Assembly: GCA_944472155.2 (NCBI GenBank)
Contig: OX235279.1
Span: forward strand, 117,358,110-117,422,109
Source: Trichobilharzia szidati
Lineage: Eukaryota; Platyhelminthes; Trematoda; Strigeidida; Schistosomatidae
Reading direction: 5' to 3'
Length of the DNA: 64,000 nucleotides
Shown piece by piece: positions 35,480 through 48,950 of this stretch; position 1 is the stretch's first letter, and each line of letters opens with the position of its first letter. A program made the position numbers and the translations under genes. Under the pieces are notes generated by a model that was given only the letters and a program-made list of their open reading frames with translations, made no database searches and was not told where the DNA came from.

Positions 35480-36475
35480 GGATTTGACTCTACCGAACGG
35501 GCGGTGCTGTGACGATGTTTAACCATGAAGGGAATGCTGAAGAAGTATATCACACCAATCACGGTGCCCTACCAGGGTTCATGCAGCCACGGAAGAGCTT
35601 ACGGAAAATCGTCATTTGAAGAGAAGACAACCAGTGACATCCCTTAGTGATACCCAATTTCTCCGTTGTTTAATCTTACGATGGATGTACTAATAGATGT
35701 GACCCTAACCGTTTTAGGGGGTTACTTGTTACAGGGTGAAAATCTCGTCAATTTAGAGTATGCAGATATTCTCTTACATGAAGACGCTGGCAAATGGTCT
35801 TCTTAGCATGCTTGGTGTGCGACTCACCCCTGTCTAATGAAAGATAATGCTGAAGGACTGATCTGCACCAGCTCCTAGTTTAAAGATAGGGGTAAAATGG
35901 TTGAGCTCTTTGAGTCAACAAAACGGACTGCTTTTTCATGACACTTCAGCACAAATGCTTAAGACTTGACTGGCATTTCCCAACTTACACCATCTCTGAA
36001 ATAGATGGGACATCCAACTATAGATCAAAGGATATGCACTGCGCACCACTTTGCTCTACCATTCTTTATGGCTAACACGGCCACTGAGGGTAGATGATAT
36101 AAAAAGGTTAGTTGTCATTTTCCGCAGGTCTCCGTCCGACCCCTCTGTTAGGCAGCATAATATGGTGAGTAATACTGGGTTCACGTGTACAATGTTGAGT
36201 AGAGTAAGTCAAAGTTTGACGACATGAGGCTGAATAGATTGGAATGGAAAGGGCACGTGTTACTCATGTCAAACCAGTGATAGGGCTCAAAATTGCCCTC
36301 AGTGACGTACATGCATGCACGCTTTGTAATTTACTGGGTCTATTTAATCCTTACTGTCCTCCATATTATGCTTTCTCCTGTACATATCCGTTGATTAAGT
36401 TCCTCTGAAGTGTAATGACTCGAGCTGCTGTACTTCTGTGCGAACCTTTACACCAAAAGTTAGTCGTCTCGGTAA
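35480..36475 (+). mobile_element. LINE family A, heavily decayed RT fragment
   Basis: Nucleotide blocks of family A can be followed in order: TTCATGCAGCCACGGAAGAG, the GATGGATGTACTAATAGATG block, TTAGAGTATGCAGATATTC (RT box region, with the ancestral GAT codon but 3 nt missing), the GTAGATGATA block and a 3' tail near 36400. Many indels; no open frame. Confidence 0.65.
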
Positions 36476-38959
36476 GTCTGACTGCATTTGAAACATGGGC
36501 TCAATGTATTCACCCCATATTCTGAAGGAATTCTGATATACGTTGGATATAATATACAATGTATGTCAGCATGAAAGCTTGAATATACATTGTACAGTCC
36601 ATGATATCCTGTATCTCTTAACAGCCTGTAAATATTGCAGCAAACTTCAGGTGATGGCTTACAACCACTAATAGAGTAGTATGATCAGTAACCGTTAATA
36701 AAGCCATCTTCTGAACAATCATGTCTACTGTTAGGAGCAGTAAAAAAAAACAGATAATTTCATCCCATTATTTAACCATTCAACCAAAAATCCTAATGTG
36801 AGTCTACCACAATTATAGTATAAAGCAATTCGAAGCTAAATATCACCGGTTGGGCATCAGAGAGGATGACTTGTACACCTTGCTGCTAAAAAACCAGACG
36901 CCACCAACCCTTACTCATTGTCTTGTTGATTTGACAAATACCTAATTTTACCAGAAGGTATAGTATCTACGCACTTATTTTAAGCCTTAAACTCAGTATG
37001 ACTAATCTTACCCTTGGCATTTGGGCAACGACTTCTGTAACACTCCTGTTCATTTTCGACATCACAATAGAGATGGGGTTAGTATCAGCTGGCAACTCAC
37101 TATTCAGTCTAACTGCCATTTTTAGGGGTGCTGGATAGACTGCAACCTCGAGTGCAGTGTGACACCTGTAATGTGTATACCCATTCCTGAGCCGAAAAAG
37201 AGAGCATCAACTGAAGCACACTTTCCCTTCTTGTCTTTTAAGCGTTTAGGATGTCCTCACATCAGGATGTCTACAACCAATGATTGACTTATCTTCATAA
37301 TAGCATCACACATCATAAACGGAATTTGCAGTCATCCTGTCATCAGAAATTCTGTAATTGAGACTGCCATGACTTTGAAGGACAATGCAAATCAACTGCT
37401 CAGCGAAAGTGAGGCAGCATATCTTAGACAATAAGCAGGAAGTTATCTTGCAGTCGGACTTCATCCAATGCATAACTAGTACCACTCACTTAGGTTATCA
37501 TAGCACATTTATTAGGAATAAACAACCTGGCCACCTGCACATTTTGAAATAACCATAATAATGACAAAAAGGAAAACACAGGTATAATTTTAAAGGACTT
37601 ACAAAATTAAACAGTAGACAAACCGTTTTATTGTGTAACATACTCAACAAACAGATTAATATAATTTGTTATGTTCTGAGTGACATTTGGAGCATTTCGT
37701 GTTCATAATCATATCAATTGCAACTATACTATTACAAAACCCGATTTGTATATTCCTCTTCTTACCTTCCCGTTTGTCATGACGGGGGTAGGGAAGGTAT
37801 TGAGTTATTCTTTCTGCATTCTATTGTGACTGACTGGCTGTAGTTATGCGTAACTGCAAATACACAGCAGGATGGGATGCGATAGTCTGAAGACATGGAT
37901 AGCTGAAGAATCATTCATCCAAACTTGTCCCGAATAATACGAAAAGTTCTAACAAATGACAATGAGTATGAATTTGTGTTATGACAGGTGATTTAATTAT
38001 AAACAGTGAATTGTATCCGACAGGTCACCCAGTAAACAAAGTGCCTAACTGTGATATATCCTAAACCGCATGGAATTACATACCTCCGTTGTCCCAGCTT
38101 TATACAAACAAGCTTTATTACAAACTATAGCTGGTCCATTCAGACACTGAATTTGCGACTAAAGTATAGCGACCAAGAAAATGACTGAATAAACGACCTC
38201 GAACAATCAAGGCTTTGTTTGGACAAGAAATTTCCTTTTAGAAGCTTAATCTTCTAAAAAGAAATCAATGAATTGATGGTATGTCATATCACTTCTCAAC
38301 CTGTTTGTCGATAGAATACTGTTTTCCTATTCTTTCGTAGTCATTTAGTGGAAATGGAATGCGTCCTACCAAAGAGACAGAAAAACTGGAACGATTTACT
38401 GCTGTAAACTTTTTGCAAAGCACTTCAAGGTCATTGGGCTGGTCATTAACTTGGGTCGCTATACTTTAGCGTTGTTTATGCACCGATAAACTTATTTGAT
38501 GCCAATTTGAAGCCCAACGAATGGACCTGTTTGGCACCTAGTAACTGTCACTATTAATCTCGTGACAATTCCAAAGTGCCAAGTAGAATTCATTCGTACG
38601 AAAAGCACACTTACTAAGTCGGTGTTGCCTCTAAACCTAATGTCCGCATTTCAATCGATTTCGTTCTAGAACTGATGAGTTAAAACAACTTGAGTTCACA
38701 ATGCTATGAAAACCACCCGCGGGTCCTTTTCGGTCTTAAGAAACAAAAGGAATAATCCCTAAAGTAAATATATTGCTCCTGACTCTTGGAGATTTGATAG
38801 TAATATGTACATATACATATTTTTACTTTGTATGAAAGTGATATCTGGAATACCTACTTTTATTACGTATGCATTTTGAAGAGATTTGTTATCTTATTTT
38901 AAACAAGCCGAAAGAGGATGCTAACTTCAAACGTCGGTAATCCCCACACGGTCATCAGT
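36476..38959. other. No gene recognised; one diverged Penelope-type terminal block
   Basis: AT-rich. Near 37690-37735 the minus strand reads TTGATATGATTATGAACACG, a diverged copy of the palindrome segment. Nothing else is supported. Confidence 0.35.
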
Positions 38960-40600
38960 CATGCTTTTGGTACCATATGTAATGGTGAGGACCAGGGACT
39001 GTTGGATGGTGGATGATGCCCAATTGCATCATGTGTTCGAATTCAGCTTTGGCTGCTGCTAAATTGTCGGGTGGTAGTCAAGGAGGACGTGCTCTGACGG
39101 GTTGACCAGTTGTGACAATTTTATGCGTGACAGAATGAGGAACATCTTCGATATTATAAGATGGCTTTAAAAATTTTGGGAAATGTTGCAGTAATGCAGA
39201 AAACATGCAATCATTTGGCTTTTCGATGCATATATTATAAACAGAGTAGTTTGAGATGATTCCGTGGACTTGAAGCTGGGTGCAGTTATCAATCAGCTTT
39301 TTCTTGTTGACGTCAACCAGAAGATTGAAATTGCTTAAAAAATCGGCACTCGGTATGGCATGACGAACGTCAGCTACTATGAATATCCATGTAAATCGAC
39401 GACGTAAACCAAGATCCAAAATAAGTGATTGTTCGCCGTGAGTCCGTATGCTAGTTTGGTTAGCTGCTCGAAGTGAAAGTTTTGCAGCTGTGCTAGAAGA
39501 CTGCCTGGAGAGTGAAGGAGGTATTACCCTAACTTCGGCTCCTGTGTATACCAGGAATAATGTGCCTGTGGTTTTGTCCCTCACGCAAAAAAGGCGACTT
39601 GAATCGTTGCAAGTAACAGCTGTCGCCATCACTGTCTGGCTGGGGAGTTTCCCTGAGCCGAGTTGCTACTGCTGAAAGCACACGGTTTCAAACATCGAAT
39701 AGCTCGGTTTCCAAACTTTCTATGATACCAGCAAATATTTTGAGTACTAGACGTTGAGGTCCGCTGTATTGAAAACGACCGTCGACGTTGCCTTGACCTG
39801 AACGGTGATCTACAACCTCGTGCACGTAAGCTTCAAATTTTAGTTTCTAGCTTTTCCATCTTATTCGTCAATGTCAATATAGTTGTGTCGGTAGCAGACG
39901 TCCCTTGAACTGGTAACCCCTGACTTGTCGATACGTTGTATATACTGGTGTCAGGCATTACATCCAGTACTCTGTCTGCCAGCTCACTTAGTGCGTGTAG
40001 AACGACCGATTTGGAGGAGATGGTCAAAACCTGTTGGATTTGTCGTGGTAGCCGTTGCAATCACTTCTGGCGTAAAACCACGTCGTCAACTTTGTGTGGC
40101 TTAAGCAGTTGACGCATGTGCCTGAGGAGCTGAGGTGGAGTCCGTGAGCCTAACTCGCAAGCAGTAAGTAACCGTTGGATCCGTTTTTCACCTGAAACAC
40201 TCCTTCTTTGAATCAAAACTGCTTTGAGCCTATCATACTGGTGGTCTGCAGGGGCTCTGTCAATTAAATCACCAATGTCTGATAGAACCTCTGTGGGCAG
40301 TGCGGCTAAAACACATCCATACTTCGCGATCTGTGACTTGATTCCGCGGGTAGCAAAGAGGGGTTCGATGATGGCAAACCAGATCCGCGGCTCAGTGAAA
40401 CCAAATGGCGGTAGACGCAGATCGACTATTGCGTTGATTGATGAGTTTTGGGCCTCCTTAGTCTCAGTTGCAGTAGGTGAACGTGTAGGTGGGGACATGA
40501 TTATTATGCGAATATACAGGTGCACAGATATAAATATATAAAATGTGCAGTCAAAAATAAAAATAATAAGATGTTCAAACGGGCTCACCAATTATTGTGG
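38960..40600 (-). mobile_element. Ty3/Gypsy retrotransposon, gag and protease fragment, dead
   Basis: Minus-strand gag starts at ATG 40498 (LRLPPFGFTEPRIWFAIIEP, then QIAKYGCVLAALPTEV) and runs to 39833 with one in-frame TGA at 40061. A gap then removes the zinc-knuckle region. The protease frame (39632-39078) reads TTGTLFLVYTGAEVRVIPP, so the catalytic DTG is YTG. The text continues into the start of the RT (FEHMMQLGIIHHP) after a frameshift and stops near 38960. A possible primer-binding site (TTGGTGAGCC) lies upstream of gag near 40585. No flanking LTRs were found. Confidence 0.8.
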
Positions 40601-41084
40601 CGGACCTTAGACTTAGCTAGTTTAATATACCGGATTCGAATAGAAATAAAAAATACAAAATCCGTACAGTTACTGGAAGAATATATTAAAATTTGTTACT
40701 TGGGTTATTACAAGGTCCAAAATCCAAAATTAACTTAACAGACTCCAGAAGTATTGTAAGAAGACTGCTCCAATCTTAATTCTCCAATGTCGATATTACC
40801 AGATTTCGACCAAGGTAACGTAGGGAGAAATTACGGCGTCCCTGCGAAATTTTGAAATAGAAGATAGGTAATTAGAATTGGCCGATGGCAGTTGAGATGG
40901 TGGAGAAGACGGAGAGTTGTAGGCAGAACTATATTTTCATTCAAAACACGAGGTCAAGTTCAAAGTACAGAGATTTTGGTTAAAAAAAGTAATGTACAAT
41001 ATGTTCATTTCTCACGTAATAGTAAAAGTTGGATAAGTTTATTTTTGAGGACTCCACACATCCATGCAGAACACCAAAGTTTCG

Positions 41085-41290
41085 GTTTATTAGGATATGG
41101 TAATGAGCAATAAACTGTGCTTGAAACGTCATCCAGTAGTTAATACTGCAGTGCTATGTAATATTTAAAAATAAACATATCTTAAATGGAATTGCGTCCT
41201 ACCACAGTGGCCAAAGTCTAAACCGACATTAATTCTGATTACTGTGTGATCTATCAAAATAAAAATCTTATCCATAATGGAGATATACTC
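41085..41290 (+). repeat. Penelope-type terminal segment, two partial copies
   Basis: First copy: GGTAATGAGCAATAAACTG then GCTTGAAACGTCATCC, a diverged form of the palindrome motif. A second partial copy follows at 41240-41290 with TATCAAAATAAAAATCTTA. Confidence 0.5.
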
Positions 41291-41474
41291 TACCACAGTG
41301 CCCAAGTTTTATGGTTATATTAATTCTAAGTAGTTGTTTTAGGTGAGTGATTAGCTCGTTTTGGTTGTCTTTTGTAGTTTAACCTCGCTAGGATAACTTT
41401 GTTATTGTAGCGGTCAAATTTGACTGGTTACGAAGGATAATACTACCGTTATCCGTGCTTAAAGCTTTCCAACA

Positions 41475-44400
41475 TCTATTTGTCATTGTCTGTCTGTCTC
41501 TTTTAGACATAGAACTTTGCACCGATGTGCACCATTTCGAGTTGCCAGACTCCCTCCACGTAGCACACAAAGCAAGAGAAGAAATTAGAAGAAATGCATA
41601 ATAAAGACAATAAACAGAGGTGTGAGTCAAAGGAATAGTAATAACGAAGAACGTTATAGTTTCATTGGAAATCACAAGTCACAAGGAGTGGATGCTTCTG
41701 CGCTATGCATTGAGAACGATTTTGAGCCATGTCACCAATTGTTTCCAACCATTGGTTTTTACCATCCCGAGGACCCCAACCGGGAAGTCTACACCTTCCT
41801 ACGTAGCTGGCTTAAACTAGCTGTTGTGGATTTCATTGACTGGTGCCATGTTTTCGTCTGACCGCCGCTAGCTCTTTTCCAGCCTGACCCTATATCAGCT
41901 AACATTGCCCATTGTCGAGGAAGGCGATGACTAGTCATACGTACGACATATCGTAACCATCTCAGTCGATGCAATTTCACAGCCTTGTCGATTGATTCCC
42001 CCTTCTTACCTAGCACTCGACGTATGCTTGACCTCAATATTGCTCACCTTATTTTACCACTTCCCACGGTAGATACAACGCAGGCGCCTATGATCAAAGA
42101 CAGCTAGCTAGGCATTTCATGTCCTCCATTCTCAGTGGTCGGGTCTCACAGCCATAAATGAGGACGGAGCGGACTGCTGAGCAGTACACACGCCCTTTGG
42201 TCGACAGCCAGTCGGATATCACGTCTATGCCAGAGATGGCGTAGACTGGAATGTGCGAAACTTGCCCTCTGTATCCGTGCTGAGATTTCGTCAGAGATCA
42301 ACCCGTTGGGGCTGATGGAACTTCCCAAATAAGCAAGGCGGTCAACGTGTTCTACCACTTCACTTCCTATTTCTAATCTAGGGGTCGGTGAAGTCCAATC
42401 CTGCAGCATCATCTTACATTTTACAGGGGCGAATCGCATGCCAAACATACGAAGTTTGTTGCTCAAGGTGTTCAGTAGACTGCATTTTGTCAGAGTCTTC
42501 GCCTAGAAGGACTATATCGTTCGCATATTCTAAGTCAACGAGATTATTCCCTGGTAGCAAGTCAATCCCTGAGTCGCTGAAGTGTGTTAGGGTTAAGTCC
42601 ATTAGTACGTCCATGATGAAGTTGAATAGGAATGGGGATAATGGGCATCCTTGACGGACGCCACTAGTCGTCACTACTTCAGATGACAACTCGCCGTAAG
42701 CCCTCACCTGGCTGCATGAGTTCGAGTAGAGTGCCTTAATCAGTGCAATGTATTTTTTCAGCATTCTCTTTACAGTCAAGCATCGCCAGAGAACCTCTCG
42801 GTCAACAGAATCGAATACCGCCTTTAGGTCAAGAAATATAATGATTGTCGGACGCCGGTAGGAATGCCTATGTTCTAGAATCTGTCGAAGGGTGAAGATA
42901 TGATCAATACACCTTCTTCCTGGTCTGTAGCCTGTCTGGTTCTCTCGTGTTTGTGTCTCCCGAGCACCACTTAGTCTACGCAGTATTATTGAGCCTAGGA
43001 ATTTAGATACTATATTAGTCAAGCTAATCCCTCTGTGATAATCACAAGAGGACTTGTCTCCCTTCTTTTATATCGGGATGATCAGTGACTTACACCAAAC
43101 CGATGGGACTTCCTCTGATTCCCAGACGCTGCCTAGAACCTTAGTTAGCGCAGACAGTAAACTGTCTCCACCGTACTTAAACACCTCTGGAGTCATTCCA
43201 TCAGGTCCCGCTGCCTTGCCTTGCTTCAGATTAGTGACAGCTTTAGTAACCTCAGTTAAGGACGAAGGACCTGTGTCTATCTCCCATTCAGGGAGGTGTT
43301 GGATGTTTGGCAAGTTAAGTGTGGCTGTGGGCCAATTAAACTGCTCCTCATAGTGCTCTTTACAGCGCTCCAGACGTCTATCCTGGGAGCTAATTGTGGT
43401 GCCATTGATCTCAGAGATTGTTTCACTTGTCGTTTGCCTTTTACCACCTGTTTCCCTGATGAGTTTGAAGAGTTGTCTGGTGTTGCCTATCGCCGATGCT
43501 TATTCCATCTCTTTCGCCTTTGTCAACCACCACTGTTCACGGTCCTTGCGGAGACTTTTCGTAAGTTTCCTTTTGTGCAGCTTTCGCTCCTCATTGAATT
43601 CGGAGCTCGCCGGAATAAGTCTTCTAGCATCTATGAGTTCGGATGAGGCAGTCGAAATCTAATGGTTTTTCCTCACCTTTGGATTAACCTTATTCACAGC
43701 TTTTACAGCTGTATCTATGGCTGACTGAATATTCTTCCAGGCTTCTTCAGGGTGAGCGCAGCTGTCGAACTCAGATATGTGTTTAGCTAGTTCTTCCTCA
43801 AATAGTGACCTTGTTTGCTGATCGAGCTGGGGACGTGATGAGTTTACCGCCAGCTGTTTCCTACGTCCGTTCAGTCGTAAGCGCACACGAGCGCGGACCA
43901 GTGCGTGATCGGTATCTACACACGTGTTCCAGAAGGAGCGACCATCTCCTACCGACCCACGCCAACGATAGCTTATTGCTATGTGGTCTATTTGTGTCCA
44001 GCGTTGGTTTGACGATGGGGGTCGCCAGGTCAAACAGTGTCTCTCCTTGTGTTTGAAGTTAGTGCTTACAAGATACAAATGATTATCTGAACAGAACTGT
44101 AGGAGACGGTCACCGTTGTCGGTTCGCTGGCACGGAATTCCGTATGTGCCACCAACATTCTTCTCAGATTGACACAATTTCCCTACTTGAGCATTAAAGT
44201 CACCAGCTAAAACGACTATATCTGAGCGTTTAGCCTTTCGCAGCAAACTAGACAGCTTTTGGTAGAACTCATCCTTCGTTTCATCCGAACTGCAGTCAGT
44301 GGGGGCGTAGGCGGAGATTACGAAAAGGCATCGGCGGGTAGTGCAGTCCTTTCTCTTTTTCACTGATTCGTTCAGACGGACAGCACACATTCGGCTATCT

Positions 44401-45310
44401 ACCGGGATCCAGTCAAGTAATGTCTTTTCAGCCCTAGTACTCAAAGCTATCCCAACACCAGCTAATCCTCGAGAGCTAGCTGTCGCATCTCCTGACACCC
44501 TTAAGGTGAATTTTGCAGATTCATCCTGTTGGCCAGGTGGGGTTAGGTGAATAACCACACTTGGGTCTTGTATGCATGTTTCTGAAACACAACATACATC
44601 AATGGCCCGGGATGCCAGAGTCTTGGCTAGTGATGCTTGTTGTCCTATTTGGCAAAGTGTCCTAACATTAAATGCTCCTATCTGAAATTGGTGGCGTGGC
44701 TTTAGGAGACTATCGGTAGTAGTATTTTGGCTTCCATCGTTATCGGTGCACACAGAGTGAAGAGGAAGTGAAGAGCCAACAAGTAGAGGAGTTGCATCAG
44801 TAGAAGGAAGGCAAGATAATAGAGATGAAGATGAAGACACAGATGAGTGAGGATTAGAGAGGTTTCGCGTGCATTTCGGATTGTGAGGGCGATTGTTACT
44901 TCCCGGCTGCCCACGACGTGGAAGTTGGTTGCGTGACCGCAGAGCCCAGGGGACAACTGCTTGAGGCCGGTGACACACGGCCTGTATTTGTTTGTTCTTT
45001 TTCATTTGGTGTGTCTCAGTAGCGTATTTATCACTTCTGCCCTGTGACAGGGCAGCAGGAAGTTTGGTCGTTGTTAATCCGGGTCCCGACCGATCCGGCA
45101 TGATATTTTGTGATTTATTTGAAATCATAGGATTGGATTGGGTAACTGCTTTTAGTCTAACTGCTATCCAAACAACCTTTCTGGCATGGTAGGACCTGCA
45201 GGAAGATAAGTTCCAGCCAGTATAGCTTGTTGGGTCATTGCAGTGTTCAAGCCCGACCACCACGTCCAGGTAGCAGCTTTCGGTCGGTAAAGTCCTTGAC
45301 AGTTGGTTTA
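41475..45310 (-). mobile_element. LINE family A (RTE-like), near full-length copy
   Basis: This is the best copy in the window. A 553-codon minus-strand frame (45320-43659) encodes an apurinic-type endonuclease: GAFNVRTL, CVSETCIQD, ISAYAPTD, VVLAGDFNAQVG, QIDHIAISYRW and DTDHALV supply the expected N, E, D/N, D and H residues. The likely ATG is near 45101. The RT follows in broken frames: TNLKQGKAAGPDGMTPEVFK (43068-43313), [53 protein letters not shown] and [13 protein letters not shown] (43022-42414), then C-terminal blocks to 41789. Both copies with a readable box (here and 6185) have YAND, not YADD. The 3' UTR and terminus extend to about 41475. Confidence 0.88.
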
Positions 45311-45600
45311 AGCCAGCCATATGAGTAGGTGTAGACTGCTTGGTTCTAGTCCTCGTAACCTATGGCTGAAGACTATTGGTGATACGGCTCAAAATCTTTC
45401 TCATTGGCACAAATGCATCTACCCTTCGTGGTATCACATATAAACTAAACTGTCATGTTTTTCAATTTCGCTGTTCTTTCCATCGCATATTTCTGCTTAT
45501 TAAATTCCGCTTGAATCTATTTCTCCGCCTCTGTTTGGTATATAAAGGGTGTAGCAGTTTGAACTGGTGCACTTCTGTGTTGGAACTCAGCCAGTCAGCT
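45311..45600 (+). mobile_element. LINE family A, 3' tail, opposite strand
   Basis: Starts GTTTAAGCCAGCCATATGAG and proceeds through the family block TGATACGGCTCAAAATC to a terminus near GTTGGAACTCAGCCAGTCAG. It abuts the 5' end of the minus-strand copy, so one insertion lies next to or inside the other. Confidence 0.65.
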
Positions 45601-47045
45601 TAAGTCATTATAAATGTGTTTTTCACCTGTATTTTTCTTTAGTTGAGTGACAGCGGTACTGTCTAGCTGCTCAGACCTCGGTAGGTATGACAGGGTTCGA
45701 ACTCATGACCATGTGGTCAGAACTCGAACACACAGATTGGAAAAACAGCTCGGCTTAGTGATCTCGGTAAGGTCGTCTTGTTCCCATAAACATCACAAAA
45801 ACCTCTAGCAGATGAAGAAATGTTTTGCAGTTACGGGGAGTTAAAAAAGTAGATAATAACTAGGGGCTAGGTAAGAGTCTTATCAAATCTAAGTCAATTC
45901 AGCATCAAATTAAGATAAATGCTTAATAACAAAAGTATAGAGTAACTCGTATATTTCCATTATTGCCCAGTACCTAAATTTTTCATTATTTTGTTTCTTC
46001 AAAACAGTTGTACCACTCCTGATTCATACTTATTTTTCTTAAGTTGAGGCGGCTGGGCTTTCATTATGATATAGTTTCTGTTTCATTATTGAGTGATTCT
46101 GGCTATAATTTTAGTGAAACTATCATATCGAGTTATTAAATCTAGTTAGTGTTGAGTAGTACTGAGTGTAACAGTGATTAGGGAATGCAGCAATATTACA
46201 CAAATTTTACGAGTCGCATATCACTACTGGCTCATTAATACTGGCTGTGAATAAATCACCACACTAACTGCTTTCAAACAAAATGTAAACCATTAAACTA
46301 ATTAAGATATCTTCTGAAGAGATTGAAGGTAAAAAGTCAGCCAGCCGCAGTCCTTGCCACACACTCACAGAAGGACTCTTCATTCAGGTTGGGCTAAAGA
46401 GAAGCAGCATGGCACAATTATCTACTTCAAATCCACTTTATTTTTTTCGTGTAGCGTTTATAAAGATATATGGTGTGGTACTTACAAGTTTGAGAATCGG
46501 AAATCTGAATCTTGAACAATAGGTGTTCCCTGATATTTCCTATACACAAACTGAGATCTCATTAGTTTTTATCGCATCAAGACTTAGTTTAAACACAGAA
46601 TTTCGCAAGTGCAGCAGTTCAAGTTACCACACTCCATAAACAACACAAAAACAATAATTATTTATTTATTCAAACACAAAAAACTTGGTACAGTATGGTA
46701 CCAAGAAAATGCGCCACACAATAATGATAAAACAACATAGATTAATAGTAAAAATATGGGTGGAAAACTGAAAAAAACTTCATCAGGAAGGAAACAGCAT
46801 TCGTCAACTATCGTCGGGAAGGGAAGAAAGAAGGAAATTGCAACACGTTCGCCATTGATTACGATTCTTGGTCATATCCAATAACGTTTCGAGCTATATC
46901 ACATCACTGTGTGATATTTAAAATAAACTTCCCTAATATGGAATTACATTCTACCAAAGTACCCAAGTTCTACACTTACATTAGAAGGGTTGTTCTAAGC
47001 AGAAAATTGAAGAAAAAATGGTAACAAGAAGAAACATTAAGGACT
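45601..47045. other. No gene; scattered decayed element ends
   Basis: 46595-46630 (minus) resembles the family A terminus and 46875-46990 resembles a Penelope-type terminal segment. Nothing else is supported. Confidence 0.35.
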
Positions 47046-48490
47046 TTGGAAACCACAGACAATCAATCCACCTGTGCCGCTGAGAACAAATTTGGGTCAT
47101 ATCACCAGTCATTGGTTCTTAGAATTCCAAGAACCCCAACTAGGATGTATAAACCTCCCTACATGGCTCTAACAGTCGAAAGATTAATGCCAGGTTCTGG
47201 TTTGACCACCACTAGCTGTGTTCCGACCTGATCCTATATCGGTTAACGTAACGTGGCTAGACATGCGTATCACATGTCCTAACCATCTCAATCTATGTAG
47301 TTTCATAACCCCTTCGATTGACTTTTCGTCTTCTCCTAGCACTCGACGCCTAATTTCAATATTACCATATTATACCACTTAACACGGTAAGTAAAGCTCA
47401 GACACCTTTTCGTGTCTCCCACTTTCATTGGCCATGTCTCACAACCACAAAGCAGGACAGAATGAACTGTTGCTCAGATTAGTGACAGCTTTTTTAACCT
47501 CAATTAAGGACGGAGGAACTGTGTTTATGTCCCATTGGTTGTTGGGTAAGTTGAGCATAACTGTAGGCCAGTTAAATTGCTCTTCAAAGTGTTCCTTCCA
47601 ATCCTCTATTCTGAAGTAATTATGGCGCCATGTTTCTCGCCGATCATCGCACCTATCATTTGCCTTTTCCCACCTGATAAGTCTGAATAATTGTCTGGTG
47701 TTACCTATGGCCGATGCCTTTTCCATCTCTTTCGCTTATGCCGCCCACCACTGTTGACAGTCGTTACGAAGACTTCTTGTTAGTTTGTGTTTGAGCAGCT
47801 TTCGCTCCTCATCATGTTCGGAGCTCTCCGGGACCCGTCTTCCTGCGTTCAGATTAGGTGGTAGAAATCCACTGGCTTTTGGTTTTAGGCTATTAACAGC
47901 TAACTATATGATGTGCCAGGTTTCCTCAGGAAGTGTCTTGCTGTCGACCTCAGATACTCGTTTCTATTTTCTCTCCTTAAGTAAGGACTCAGTGTCCTGA
48001 TCAAGATGAGGCCGTAAAGGCTTCAATGCTTTTTTATGCCCCTTCACAATTGTAAGCATAAATCAGCGGAGAACAGGGCGCGGTCAGAGCCTACGCACGT
48101 GTTCCGGTAAAAGCGGCAGTCTTCCACCGATCCTTACCGACGATAGCCTACCACTTTGTGGGTCCATTGATGATTTGACAATGGAGGTCGGCAGGTTGGA
48201 CATACCCTTCCCTACTTGAGCATTAAAGCTGTCTGTAACTGAGCGTTTTGCTTTTTGCAGCAAACCAGACAGTTTTTGATAGTGGTCAGCCTTTATTTCG
48301 TCCGAACTGCAGTCGGTTGAGGCGTAAGCGGAAATTATGAGAAGACATCAGTGGGTCTTTTCTTTCAACGGATTCGTTCAGATGAACAGTAGACATACGA
48401 CCATCCACTGGAAACCAACCGAGTAGTGATTTTTCCGCCTTAGGACTCAATTCTATTGCATTACTCAAAGCATGCCTCAACACAGTGTTG
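47046..48490 (-). mobile_element. LINE family A, decayed copy
   Basis: Minus-strand blocks run from endonuclease (SPKAEKSLLGWFPVDGRMST, 48483-48286) through the linker (EKASAIGNTRQLFRLIRW, FRIEDWKEHFEEQFNWP, 47726-47439) into 3' tail text near 47050-47400. Large internal parts, including the RT catalytic box, are missing. It lies just downstream of ECM29. Confidence 0.75.
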
Positions 48491-48868
48491 TTTATTTCAT
48501 TTCCGTCACAAGTGCGGTTTCAATTTCTGAGGTCAGCGTTTCAGTGAACACAGTTTTCTTTAAACACCACGTGTAAGCAAAAATATTTCATTCATTTTCT
48601 GCAAATGTGTTTGAGACAGGATACACATAACTCTACACCTTTTTATTTTCCGGTAATAATTTCCAGGTAACTTCCCAGATCTTCCGTAAATCAAGTACTT
48701 CATTTTTTTCTTGTCGCTTATAGGCAGCTGGAGGTTACGTGGTGAAATTTCAGAATGATTGGTGGGAACAAGTATTCAAACGCAATAATTCACAATGTAC
48801 GATTTTATAAAAATAAAAAACGGAGTGTATAATATATATTGATTAATTAAATGATTATCAGTTAAATA

Positions 48869-48874
48869 TTTATT
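48869..48874 (-). promoter_or_regulatory. Candidate polyadenylation signal of ECM29
   Basis: On the minus strand an AATAAA hexamer sits about 75 nt after the ECM29 stop codon. It lies before the decayed LINE that starts near 48490, so it plausibly ends the gene. Confidence 0.55.
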
Positions 48875-48950
48875 TTCATTAAATTACGATAATAATGTTT
48901 GAAGATAGCACCATAAACATACAAAGAAAGTCATACACTCATAATATATG

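Noticed and set aside
40892..41675. Genes between the Gypsy fragment and LINE A
   Set aside because: The frames overlap Penelope-type terminal segments and the LINE A tail; no independent coding text.
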